The notes under the pieces: model-generated
What the model was told of the DNA's origin: nothing
What the model saw: only the letters and a program-made list of their open reading frames with translations
Databases searched by the model: none
Shown here: positions 1 through 7,181 of the stretch, one piece after another
Position numbering within the stretch: position 1 is the stretch's first letter
How the letters are laid out: each line of letters opens with the position of its first letter
Assembly: GCA_963731625.1 (NCBI GenBank)
Contig: CAVSWH010000001.1
Span: 744,001-808,000, forward strand
Source: PALSA-555 sp963731625
Lineage (GTDB): Bacteria; Actinomycetota; Acidimicrobiia; IMCC26256; PALSA-555
Direction of reading: 5' to 3'
Length of the DNA stretch: 64,000 nt
Position numbers and translations under genes: made by a program

Positions 1-71
1 CGGTGCGGCATCCCAGGATACCAGCGGGGCCTCGACCCGGCTGAGAGACCGAAAGATGGGTCTTTGAGGCT
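1..71. other. Intergenic edge
   Basis: No gene can be supported. It lies downstream of the coiled-coil gene that ends at 72. A weak inverted repeat (AAAGA, four bases, TCTTT, near 53-66) could form a small hairpin, but it is too short to call a terminator. Confidence 0.4.
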
Positions 72-629
72 TTAGGGCGCTTTGCCAGCCTTCCCGGCCT
101 CGTCCTGGTCGAAGACGGGGACCTCCTCGCGCTCCTCGGCCCCGTCGTCGTCCTCTTCCTCGGGGGGCAGCTCGACGGCGAGGCGGTCGCGGCCCTTGCG
201 GACGCCGGTCATCGTCTTGTCGAGCAGGCCCTCGAGCGCGGCGAGGCGCGCGTCGACGTAGTCCTCGGCCGCGTGCTGCAGCCGCCGGGCCTCGGCCTCG
301 GCGTCGGCGATGACCTGCTGGGCGGCGCGGCGCGCCTCGCGGACGATGTCGCTGCGCTCGACCATCCGCTCGGCCTGCACCCGCGCCGACTCGACGAGCT
401 CCCCGGATTCGCGCTGCGCCGTGGTGAGGTACTCCTGGCGCTCCTTCAACAGCCAGCGGGCGTGGCGCAGCTCGGCGGGGAGCGAGCCGAGCGCCCGGTT
501 GATGAGCTCGACCGCCTCGTCGCGGTTCACGAGCACCGAGGCCGACATCGGCATGGTGCGGGCGCCCTCGACGAGGTCGCGGAGCTGCTCGAGGAGCGCC
601 TCGAGGTGGCGGCCCTCGGCCTCGCTCAT
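72..629 (-). CDS. DivIVA-like coiled-coil protein
   Basis: The 185-residue product is highly charged and almost all helical. Ala/Glu/Arg-rich heptad-like stretches (ARVQAERMVERSD, AQQVIADAEAEARRLQ) fill roughly residues 60-145, followed by an acidic patch (PPEEEDDD) and a short Lys/Ala tail. There is no membrane segment or catalytic motif. This fits actinobacterial DivIVA/Wag31-like or ATP-synthase-b-like scaffolds of cell-wall growth, but I see no diagnostic DivIVA N-terminus, so the role is inference. Its ATG overlaps the coaD stop as ATGA (626-629), which sets the start and implies translational coupling. It is the last visible gene of the rsmD-coaD operon. Confidence 0.75.
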   Translation of the reverse strand: MSEAEGRHLEALLEQLRDLVEGARTMPMSASVLVNRDEAVELINRALGSLPAELRHARWLLKERQEYLTTAQRESGELVESARVQAERMVERSDIVREARRAAQQVIADAEAEARRLQHAAEDYVDARLAALEGLLDKTMTGVRKGRDRLAVELPPEEEDDDGAEEREEVPVFDQDEAGKAGKAP

Positions 630-1114
630 CCCGTCCCGGGGCCGAAGCGCTCGGCGAGGCGCTTGGCGACGAGCGGCGGGACCATGCTCGACACGTCCCC
701 GCCGAAGCGGGCCACCTCCCGCACCAGGCTCGAGGAGAGGAAGGAGTGCTGGGGGCTGGTGGAGATGAAGAAGGTGTCGATGCCCGAGAGGCGCTGGTTC
801 ATCTGGGCCATCTGGAGCTCGTAGTCGAAGTCCGACACCGCCCGCAGCCCCTTCACGATCGCCTGGGCCCCCTTGTCCTTCGCGAAGTCGACGAGCAGGC
901 CCTTGAAGAAGTCGATCTCGATGTTGTCGAGGTGGCTCGTGACCTCGTGGAGCATCTCCTGGCGCTCTTCGAGGGTGAACAGCGACTGGGACTTCTGCGG
1001 GTTGCGGATCACCGCCACGATGACCTCGTCGAAGTGGCACGCGGTCCGCTCGATGATGTCGAGGTGTCCGAGCGTCACCGGGTCGAACGAGCCCGGGCAG
1101 AGTGCGGTGGCCAC
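626..1114 (-). CDS. coaD: Phosphopantetheine adenylyltransferase
   Basis: Transfers AMP from ATP to 4'-phosphopantetheine to give dephospho-CoA, the fourth step of CoA synthesis, in the cytoplasm. The 162 residues match the family length. The nucleotidyltransferase signature PGSFDPVTLGHLDII lies at residues 8-22, the KGLRAVSDFDYE block near residue 88, and the C-terminal ISTSPQHSFLSSSLVREVA block near 120-140. It sits 11 bases after rsmD and overlaps the next gene by four bases. The rsmD-coaD order is widely conserved in actinobacteria and firmicutes. Confidence 0.97.
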   Translation of the reverse strand: MATALCPGSFDPVTLGHLDIIERTACHFDEVIVAVIRNPQKSQSLFTLEERQEMLHEVTSHLDNIEIDFFKGLLVDFAKDKGAQAIVKGLRAVSDFDYELQMAQMNQRLSGIDTFFISTSPQHSFLSSSLVREVARFGGDVSSMVPPLVAKRLAERFGPGTG

Positions 1115-1125
1115 ACGGTCGCTCC

Positions 1126-1731
1126 TCAGGAACCAGGGGTAGGACCGAGGGTGATAAGGAGCGTATCGCCGTAGGGGCGTCGTGACCGGACGTCGAGCCC
1201 GGCGGGGGGCGCCGGCTCGGGGCCGGCCCGGGCCGTCTCGACCACAACCCGGGCGTCGGCGCCCAGCCAGCCGGGCCGCGTGAGGCCGGCGAGGACCGCC
1301 GGGAGCTCGGCGGGCGCCGTGTCGTAGGGCGGGTCGAGGAGCACGAGGGCGAACGGCGCCTCGGGCGGCGCCGGACCGTCGACGAAGGTGGCCGCCCGGG
1401 CGCGCCGCACCCGGGCGACGTCCGCGAACCCGGTCGCGGCCGTGTTCGCCTCGCAGGCGGCGACCGCCGCCGCCGCGTCGTCGACGAGCACGGCACGCGC
1501 CGCGCCGCGCGAGAGGGCCTCGAGCGCCAGCGCACCGCTGCCGGCGTAGAGCTCGAGGACCGTCGCGTCGACGACGAAGTCACCGAGCGACGCGAAGAGC
1601 GCCTCGCGGACTCGTTCGGCCGTCGGGCGGATCCCCGGCGGTGTCACCAGGCGTCGCCCGCCCGCCGCGCCGCTGACGACGCGCACGCGCCCGGTGCGGC
1701 GCCGCCGGCTCCGATGTGCGTTCACACCCAC
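1126..1731 (-). CDS. rsmD: 16S rRNA (guanine-N2)-methyltransferase RsmD
   Basis: SAM-dependent methyltransferase expected to modify G966 of 16S rRNA (E. coli numbering). Visible motifs in order: RVVSGAAGGRRL near residue 17, RPTAERVREALFASL near 36, the SAM-binding LELYAGSGALALEAL near 60, and the catalytic LLDPPYD near 131. At 201 residues it is slightly long because the N-terminus is Arg-rich. The GTG at 1731 is used here, but a second GTG at 1725 is equally possible. It lies directly upstream of coaD and is probably co-transcribed with it. Confidence 0.93.
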   Translation of the reverse strand: MGVNAHRSRRRRTGRVRVVSGAAGGRRLVTPPGIRPTAERVREALFASLGDFVVDATVLELYAGSGALALEALSRGAARAVLVDDAAAAVAACEANTAATGFADVARVRRARAATFVDGPAPPEAPFALVLLDPPYDTAPAELPAVLAGLTRPGWLGADARVVVETARAGPEPAPPAGLDVRSRRPYGDTLLITLGPTPGS

Positions 1732-1765
1732 AGTGTCGTCGCCACGGCACCGTGCGGCGCCGCGT

Positions 1766-1782
1766 TGAGTAGCACCTACTCA
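1766..1782. promoter_or_regulatory. Perfect palindrome, candidate operator
   Basis: TGAGTAG-CAC-CTACTCA is a perfect 7-bp inverted repeat with a 3-base centre. It lies in the 105-bp gap between the divergent rsmD and 1837 genes. It is AT-rich against its surroundings, as expected of a repressor or activator site. No cognate regulator is adjacent. Confidence 0.45.
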
Positions 1783-1836
1783 GGCTCGGTCGCGGCGCCC
1801 GACACATGATCGATCCGGAGCAGGAGGAGCGACGCG

Positions 1837-2460
1837 ATGGCCGACCTGGCGACGGAGACGACGCTGCTCCTCTTGAGCCCTGACGAGTGGCGCGCGTTCG
1901 GGTACCTGCACCAGGACGTCTGTCGGAGTGTGCTCGCGCTGGCGTTCCTCGTGGAGCCCTGGCTCGACGGCGGACCGCCGCCGACCGCCGCCGGCCTTCG
2001 CCGCGACGTCCCCACGCAGAGCAGCGGCGCCTGCCCTCGGGCGCTCGAGCCGCTCGTCGCGGCCGGGCAGGTCGAGCAGCAGCGGGCATCGAGCCGCGTC
2101 GGACGGATCTTCCAGACCGGCCAGGGGAAGAGCTGGCGGGTCGTCGACCGCGCGGGGCGCCAGGGCGTCCTCGACCGCGTCGCCGCGTCGCTCGGCGCCA
2201 CCACGCCCCCGCCGGCGCGGGACGCCACGCTCGCGGTGCTCCTCTGGGCGGGCCGGACGTGGGAGTCCACCGGGCTCGACGGGCCGTTGCCCCGCCCCTG
2301 GGTCGAGGGGCCGGACCCGCGGCCGTGGGGTCCCCTCGGGACGCGCGCACAGGGCCTCTCGAGCGGTGCCGTCGTCCCTGACGGTGTGACCGACCCCGGC
2401 GTGCTCCCGCTCCTCGCCCGCGCCCTCTCGCTCGGGGACCGCGTGACGCAGCTCGAATAG
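1837..2460 (+). CDS. GPP34-like hypothetical protein
   Basis: 207 residues, soluble, no signal peptide. The start is set by a strong AGGAGG-type site (GCAGGAGGAGCG) just upstream of the ATG. The pattern LLLLSPDEWRAFG at the N-terminus, a central LEPLVAAGQVEQQ, then VLDRVAASLGATTPPPARD followed by a hydrophobic helix resembles Golgi phosphoprotein 3 (GPP34)-fold proteins of actinobacteria, which bind phosphoinositide head groups in eukaryotes and are of unknown role in bacteria. Homology is suggested by layout, not proven. It is convergent with recG, with 25 bases between. The overlapping minus-strand frames here look like shadows. Confidence 0.65.
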   Translation: MADLATETTLLLLSPDEWRAFGYLHQDVCRSVLALAFLVEPWLDGGPPPTAAGLRRDVPTQSSGACPRALEPLVAAGQVEQQRASSRVGRIFQTGQGKSWRVVDRAGRQGVLDRVAASLGATTPPPARDATLAVLLWAGRTWESTGLDGPLPRPWVEGPDPRPWGPLGTRAQGLSSGAVVPDGVTDPGVLPLLARALSLGDRVTQLE

Positions 2461-2485
2461 GGCCGGCGCAGCGCGTCGGCGCCCG

Positions 2486-4624
2486 TCAGCTCTTGAGGAG
2501 GAACTCGGCGGCTTCCTCGGGATAGAGGTCCTCGAACTCGTCGCGCAGCGCCGCGTGGTCACGGAGGTCGGGGTCGACGGCGAGGATCCGCTCGGCGACC
2601 CCGCGCGCCTCGACGATCACCGGCTCGTCGCGGGGCAGGCGCCCGAGCTTCAGGTCGCTGAACCCCGACTGGCGCTCGCCGAACACTGCGCCCGCGCCGC
2701 GGATCTCGAGGTCTCGCTCGGCGAGCTCGAAGCCGTCGGTCGTCGCCTGCATGGCGTCGAGGCGCGCCGCGCCCTCCGGCGTCGTGGGGTCGGCGAGGAG
2801 GAAGCACCACGACGGGTGCGAGCCGCGCCCGATGCGGCCACGCAGCTGGTGCAGCTGGAGGAGCCCGAACCGGTCCGCGTCCTCGACGACCATCACCGTC
2901 GCGTTCGCGACGTCGACGCCGACCTCGATGACGGTCGTCGCGACCAGCACGTCCAGCTCGTGGGCGCGAAACGCGCCCATCACCGCCTCCTTCTCCGCGG
3001 ACGGCAGCTGGCCGTGCAGCAGCCCGAGGCGGAGGCCCGCCAGCTCCTCGGACGCCAGCCGCTCGTACTCGGTCGTCGCCGCCGTCGCGACGACGCGCTC
3101 GGAGCCCTCGACGAGCGGGCACACGACGTAGGCCTGCCGGCCGGCGGTGACCTCGGCGCGCAGGCGCTCGTAGACACCGGAGCGCTCGAGCGGGCTCGGC
3201 CCGACCCGGAGGGTCTGGACCGCGGCACGCCCCGCGGGGAGCTCGCGCAGCTCCGACTTGTCGAGGTCGCCGTAGAGGAGCATCGCTGCGGTGCGGGGGA
3301 TCGGCGTCGCGGTCATCACGAGCACGTCGGGGTCGTCGCCCTTGCCGCGCAGAAGGTCACGCTGCTCGACGCCGAAGCGGTGCTGCTCGTCGATCACCGC
3401 GAGGCCAAGACGCGGGAACGTCACGCCCTCCTCGAGGAGGGCGTGGGTGCCGACCATGATGTCGACCTCGCCGGCGCGCAGCCCCGCGGCGAGGCGGCGC
3501 CGGTCCGCGGCCCCGGTGCGCGCCGTGAGGAGCGCGACGTGGACCGGCCGGTCCGGGAGCAGGCTGCCCGGGGCCGCCACCGTCAGCCCGTCGACGAGCG
3601 CGCGCAGCGTCCACGCGTGCTGCTCGGCGAGCACCTCGGTCGGCGCGAGGAACGCGCCCTGGTAGCCGCCCTGCACCGCGCTGAGCAGCGCGCTGAGCGC
3701 GACGACGGTCTTGCCCGACCCGACCTCGCCCTGCAGCAGCCGGTGCATCGGCGCGGGGCGGCGCAGGTCGGCGGCGATCTCGGCGAGGGCCCGCTCCTGC
3801 GACGCGGTGAGCGCGAACGGGAGCGCCGCCCGGAACGCGTCGACGAGCGGACCCTCGACGTGATGCTCGATCCCTGTCCGCTCGGCCTCGACGGCCCGGC
3901 GGTGCAGCTGGAGGCGCACCTGGATGCGCAGGAACTCGTCGAAGGCGAGGCGCTGGCGGGCGGCGCGCGCGTCGTCGAGCGTCGCCGGCTGGTGGATCCC
4001 CCAGTACGCGGTGGTGCGGTCGACGAGCCCCTCGGCGCGTCGCACGTCGTCGTCGAGCGGGTCGGCGAAGCCGCGCGGGCGGGTGCGCTCGAGGGCCTGC
4101 CCGACGAGGCGGCGGAGCTGCCAGCTGTGGATCCCCGCCTTCCCCGACTGCGGGTACACGGGCAGCAGCACACCGGTCGTGGCGTCGCCGTGATGGCCGA
4201 GCACGTCGAGGGCCGGGTTCACCATCTGGCGTCGCCCGCGGTACTGCTCGACGCGCCCGAAGACCGACACCTCGGTGCCGACCTCGAGCTTGGCCCGGTA
4301 CTCCTGGTTGAAGAACGTGAGGCGCAGGTACGAGCTCGTGTCGAACAGCTCGAGCTCCACGATCGGGCGACGCCCGCGGGGGCGTCGCACCGACACCTTC
4401 TTCACGTCGCCGGCGACCGTCGCCTCCTGCCCGACCGTCAGGCTGGCGATCTCGACGAGGTTCGTCCGGTCGTGGTAGCGGCGGGGATAGTGCTCGAGCA
4501 GGTCGAGGACGGTCGCGATGCCGAGCTCGCCGAGCTGCTCGGAGAGGCGCGGCCCGACCGCGTGCAGCACCGTGACCGGCTTGTCGCGCAGCTCGCGGAG
4601 CGTGAGGCCGTCGGGTGGCGCCAA
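2486..4624 (-). CDS. recG: ATP-dependent DNA helicase RecG
   Basis: Branch-migrating helicase that reverses stalled forks and processes recombination intermediates. The 712 residues contain the wedge/OB domain (about 60-170), Walker A LLQGEVGSGKTVVAL near 300, the DEQHRFG box near 415, MTATPIPRT near 445, and the helicase motif VI region LHQLRGRIGRG near 600, ending with the normal RecG tail. The TTG start follows the TAA of the upstream DAK2 gene directly (GAGTAATTGGCG on the minus strand), so the two are almost certainly co-translated. No better start keeps the N-terminal helix TVLHAVGPRLSEQL. Confidence 0.96.
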   Translation of the reverse strand: MAPPDGLTLRELRDKPVTVLHAVGPRLSEQLGELGIATVLDLLEHYPRRYHDRTNLVEIASLTVGQEATVAGDVKKVSVRRPRGRRPIVELELFDTSSYLRLTFFNQEYRAKLEVGTEVSVFGRVEQYRGRRQMVNPALDVLGHHGDATTGVLLPVYPQSGKAGIHSWQLRRLVGQALERTRPRGFADPLDDDVRRAEGLVDRTTAYWGIHQPATLDDARAARQRLAFDEFLRIQVRLQLHRRAVEAERTGIEHHVEGPLVDAFRAALPFALTASQERALAEIAADLRRPAPMHRLLQGEVGSGKTVVALSALLSAVQGGYQGAFLAPTEVLAEQHAWTLRALVDGLTVAAPGSLLPDRPVHVALLTARTGAADRRRLAAGLRAGEVDIMVGTHALLEEGVTFPRLGLAVIDEQHRFGVEQRDLLRGKGDDPDVLVMTATPIPRTAAMLLYGDLDKSELRELPAGRAAVQTLRVGPSPLERSGVYERLRAEVTAGRQAYVVCPLVEGSERVVATAATTEYERLASEELAGLRLGLLHGQLPSAEKEAVMGAFRAHELDVLVATTVIEVGVDVANATVMVVEDADRFGLLQLHQLRGRIGRGSHPSWCFLLADPTTPEGAARLDAMQATTDGFELAERDLEIRGAGAVFGERQSGFSDLKLGRLPRDEPVIVEARGVAERILAVDPDLRDHAALRDEFEDLYPEEAAEFLLKS

Positions 4625-6277
4625 TTACTCCACGCCGATGAGGTACGGGTACAGGGGCTGGTGGCCTTCGTGGACCTCGAGCTCGAGGTCGGGCCGGGCG
4701 AGGCCGAGCCGGTCGCGGAGCCGCTCGGTGTCGGCGCCCCGCGCGTCGGCGCCGACGAGCACGGTGACGAGCTCGCTGTCGTCGTCGGCGAGCTTCTCGA
4801 CGAGCTGGGTCGCCGCGTCGAGCGCGGACTCGGCGCGGACGCACACGCCATGCTCGGTGAGCGCGAGCCAGTCCCCGGCCCGGATCGGCCCGTCAGGTCC
4901 CCCGCCGTCGCGCACCGCTTGGGTGACCTCACCGGCCCGCACCCGCGCCGCGGCGGCGGTCATCGCACCGCGGTTCGTCTCGAGGTCGGCGTCAGGGTCG
5001 TAGACGACGAGTGCCGCGAGCGCGGCGACGACGGCGTGCGTCGGGATCACCGCGACGGCCCGCGACGTCAGCCCGTCGACCTGCTGGGCGACCGCGACGA
5101 TGTTCTTGTTGTTCGGCAGGACGATCACCAAATCGGCGGCCACGCTGTCCACCGCGGCGAGGATCTGCGCGGTCGAGGGGTTCATCGACTGCCCGCCGGC
5201 GACGACGGCTTGCACGCCGACGCTGCGCAGCAGCCGGTGCACGCCGTCACCGACCGCGACTGCAACCACCGCGGTCGTGACGGGCGTCGCGTCGCGCCCG
5301 TCGGCGACGGCGGCGCCGCTCGCGTCGCGGACCCAGCGCTCCTCCTCGACCTGCTCGAGCAGGTCGGTGATGCGGATCTTGGACGGCCGGCCGGCCTCGA
5401 TGCCGATCTCGACCGCCGCGCCGACGTCGTTGGTGTGCACGTGGCAGTTCCAGATCCCGTCGCCGCCGACCACGACGATCGAATCGCCGATCGCGTCCCA
5501 CGCCTCCTTCAACGCCGGGATCGTCTCGTCCTTCGCGTCGAGGAGGTACATGACCTCGTAGCGCATCCCGGTGACGTCCTCGCCGCGCTGGTGCGCGGCG
5601 ACCGCGGCCGGGGTGCTGACCATCTCCGGCTCGGGCAGCGGGCGGCCGTCGACGACGTGGAGGAACGCGTCGAGCAGCAGCGTGAACCCGCGGCCGCCCG
5701 CGTCGACGACCCCCGCCTCCTTCAGCACCGGCAGCAGCTCCGGGGTGTGCTCGACCGCCTCGCGGGCCGCGGCGTCGACCCGCTCGAGCACGGCGTCGAG
5801 GCTCGAGGCGCCGGCGGTCCGCGCCGCCTCGGCGGCCTCGGCCGCGGCCCGGATGACGGTGAGGATCGTCCCCTCGACGGGGCGCACGACGGCCTCGTAC
5901 GCCGCGTCGGCCCCGCGCCGCAGCGCTGCGACGAGGTCCTCGACCGTGACGGCCTCGCGCTCGGCGAACACCTCGGCGAACCCGCGCAGGATCTGGGAGA
6001 GGATCACGCCCGAGTTCCCGCGGGCCCCCATGAGGGAGCCGTGCGCGACGGCGCGGCAGACGTCGTCCATGCGCTCGGCGGCGCCGAGCTCGGCGCACAC
6101 CGACTCGAGGGTCAGCGTCATGTTCGTCCCGGTGTCGCCGTCGGGCACCGGGTAGACGTTGAGCCGGTTCAGCTCCTCCTGGTGGGCCCGCAGCGCGTCG
6201 CGGTAGCTGGCGACCACACGAGCCAGGGCCGCCCCATCGAGGACGTCGAGCACGGGGAGGCGTGGCACCCCGCGCAT
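4625..6277 (-). CDS. DAK2-domain protein, FakA-like kinase
   Basis: About 550 residues. The N-terminal DhaL/DAK2 ATP-binding domain shows NVYPVPDGDTGTNM (Mg-ATP aspartates) and GARGNSGVILSQILRG, followed by a middle YEVMYLLDA / VHTNDVGAAVEIG domain and a C-terminal DegV-like part with LPNNKNIVAVAQQ. This is the FakA (YloV) layout: FakA phosphorylates fatty acids held by FakB. No fakB is in the window, so the substrate is inferred. The position upstream of recG and divergent from rpmB is the conserved yloV context. ATG 6277 (MRGVPRLPVLDVL) is preferred over an upstream in-frame start at 6310 because a GGAAG-like site precedes it. Confidence 0.88.
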   Translation of the reverse strand: MRGVPRLPVLDVLDGAALARVVASYRDALRAHQEELNRLNVYPVPDGDTGTNMTLTLESVCAELGAAERMDDVCRAVAHGSLMGARGNSGVILSQILRGFAEVFAEREAVTVEDLVAALRRGADAAYEAVVRPVEGTILTVIRAAAEAAEAARTAGASSLDAVLERVDAAAREAVEHTPELLPVLKEAGVVDAGGRGFTLLLDAFLHVVDGRPLPEPEMVSTPAAVAAHQRGEDVTGMRYEVMYLLDAKDETIPALKEAWDAIGDSIVVVGGDGIWNCHVHTNDVGAAVEIGIEAGRPSKIRITDLLEQVEEERWVRDASGAAVADGRDATPVTTAVVAVAVGDGVHRLLRSVGVQAVVAGGQSMNPSTAQILAAVDSVAADLVIVLPNNKNIVAVAQQVDGLTSRAVAVIPTHAVVAALAALVVYDPDADLETNRGAMTAAAARVRAGEVTQAVRDGGGPDGPIRAGDWLALTEHGVCVRAESALDAATQLVEKLADDDSELVTVLVGADARGADTERLRDRLGLARPDLELEVHEGHQPLYPYLIGVE

Positions 6278-6314
6278 GGTACTTCCGGGTGCTTCGCGCC
6301 CCGGGCCCACCAGG

Positions 6315-6320
6315 TACGCT
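6315..6320 (+). promoter_or_regulatory. -10 hexamer for rpmB
   Basis: TACGCT lies 25 bases before the rpmB ATG, leaving a short leader that includes the Shine-Dalgarno GAGGAG. No convincing -35 is visible. Confidence 0.4.
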
Positions 6321-6345
6321 CGACGCTCCGATCGAGGAGTGCGCG

Positions 6346-6534
6346 ATGGCTTCAGTGTGTGACGTCTGCGGCAAGGCGCCGCGGTTCGGCATGCGGCTCA
6401 GCCACTCGCACCGCCGCACGAAGCGCCGCTGGAACCCGAACGTGCAGCGGGTGCGCGCCGTCGTGAACGGCACCCCGAAGCGCATCCACGTGTGCACCTC
6501 CTGCCTGAAGGCGGGCAAGGTCCAGAAGCCCTGA
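6346..6534 (+). CDS. rpmB: 50S ribosomal protein L28
   Basis: Structural protein of the large ribosomal subunit, 62 residues. Starts MASVCDVCGKAPRFG, continues SHSHRRTKRRWNPNVQ and ends VCTSCLKAGKVQKP. The paired CxxC motifs (VCDVC and VCTSC) make it the zinc-binding C+ type, so a zinc-free paralogue under Zur control may exist elsewhere. GAGGAG upstream sets the ATG at 6346. It is divergent from the DAK2 gene, and its TGA overlaps the next ATG by one base (TGATG). Confidence 0.96.
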   Translation: MASVCDVCGKAPRFGMRLSHSHRRTKRRWNPNVQRVRAVVNGTPKRIHVCTSCLKAGKVQKP

Positions 6535-6761
6535 TGCAGGGCGTCGTGCGCATCTTCGATCCCCAGACCGGTGAGGGCCTCGTCATCCGCGACTCCGACC
6601 GGGCCGAGCTCGTGCTCGCCCCCGACGCGCTCGGCGGGTCGCTGTTCCGCCTGCTGCGCCAGGGCCAGCGCGTGAACTTCGAGCTCGACGGCGAGGGGCG
6701 GGTCACCCGGGTGCGCATCGGCTCAGAGCCCGACCTCGGGCTCCCGACCGCCGAGGTCTGA
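6534..6761 (+). CDS. Small cold-shock-like OB-fold protein
   Basis: 75 residues. MQGVVRIFDPQTGEGLVIRD, then LVLAPDALGGSLFRLLRQGQ and VNFELDGEGRVTRVRIG match the five-strand pattern of a cold-shock domain (GxVKxFxxxKGFGFI ... GQxVxFxxxxG). The aromatic RNP residues that bind single-stranded nucleic acid are missing: RNP1 reads GEGLVI and RNP2 reads ELVLA. It may therefore bind protein or a different ligand, or contact RNA only weakly. The start codon shares a base with the rpmB stop (TGATG), so it is probably made by termination-reinitiation with L28, suggesting a ribosome-related role (inference). Confidence 0.75.
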   Translation: MQGVVRIFDPQTGEGLVIRDSDRAELVLAPDALGGSLFRLLRQGQRVNFELDGEGRVTRVRIGSEPDLGLPTAEV

Positions 6762-6764
6762 CCC

Positions 6765-7022
6765 TCAGCTGCGGTGACGCCCGCCGCTGACCAGCCCCCA
6801 GGCGAACAGCAGGATCGTGGCGCCGACGAACGCCACGAGGATCGAGTACACCGAGAAGCGGTTGATGCTCTCGCCGCCGGCCGCCTTGAAGAGGACGCCG
6901 CCGAGGATGCCGCCGACGATCCCGAGCACCACCGTGCCGAGGCAGCCGAGGCGGCGCCCGGTGACGGCCTTCGCGGCCAGCCCGGCGAGGAACCCGACGA
7001 CGATCCACGACAGCCAGCTCAC
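6765..7022 (-). CDS. GlsB/YeaQ/YmgE-type membrane protein
   Basis: 85-residue integral membrane protein with three hydrophobic segments: SWLSWIVVGFLAGLAAKAV, a Gly-rich LGTVVLGIVGGILGGVLF, and a C-terminal YSILVAFVGATILLFAWGL. This is the layout of transglycosylase-associated/GlsB family proteins, small envelope proteins often induced by stress; their biochemical role is not settled. The GTG at 7022 is supported by a -10 hexamer 8 bases upstream (leaderless). It is convergent with the cold-shock-like gene and divergent from pckG. Confidence 0.85.
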   Translation of the reverse strand: MSWLSWIVVGFLAGLAAKAVTGRRLGCLGTVVLGIVGGILGGVLFKAAGGESINRFSVYSILVAFVGATILLFAWGLVSGGRHRS

Positions 7023-7030
7023 GCGGCCGC

Positions 7031-7036
7031 AGCGTA
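7031..7036 (-). promoter_or_regulatory. Leaderless -10 for GlsB-like gene
   Basis: TACGCT on the minus strand ends 8 bases before the GTG at 7022, so the mRNA would begin at or next to the start codon. Confidence 0.5.
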
Positions 7037-7140
7037 TCGACCGACCGCGGAGGTGCGCCGCCACGGGACGCGCCAGCGCCCGCGCGCTCGGTGGCCACGC
7101 GGGCCAGGACCCCACTTCGGGCGCCGACGAGACCCCCCAG

Positions 7141-7146
7141 TAGACT
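7141..7146 (+). promoter_or_regulatory. -10 hexamer for pckG
   Basis: TAGACT, followed by a leader of about 30 bases that carries AAGGAG 8 bases before the GTG. No clear -35 box. Confidence 0.4.
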
Positions 7147-7181
7147 GGCTGTTCCCGGTTCGCGGCCAAGGAGCTCGATTC

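Noticed and set aside
6277..6310. Upstream start for the DAK2 protein at 6310
   Set aside because: The extra 11 residues are not family-like and would overlap the rpmB control region; ATG 6277 has a ribosome-site-like sequence.
2555..6466. Very long plus-strand open frame (1,303 codons) opposite recG and the DAK2 gene
   Set aside because: It is antisense to two clear conserved genes, is Arg/Gly/Asp-rich without motifs, and arises from high GC in the third codon position. The same applies to the plus-strand frame at 31259-35908 opposite gltB.
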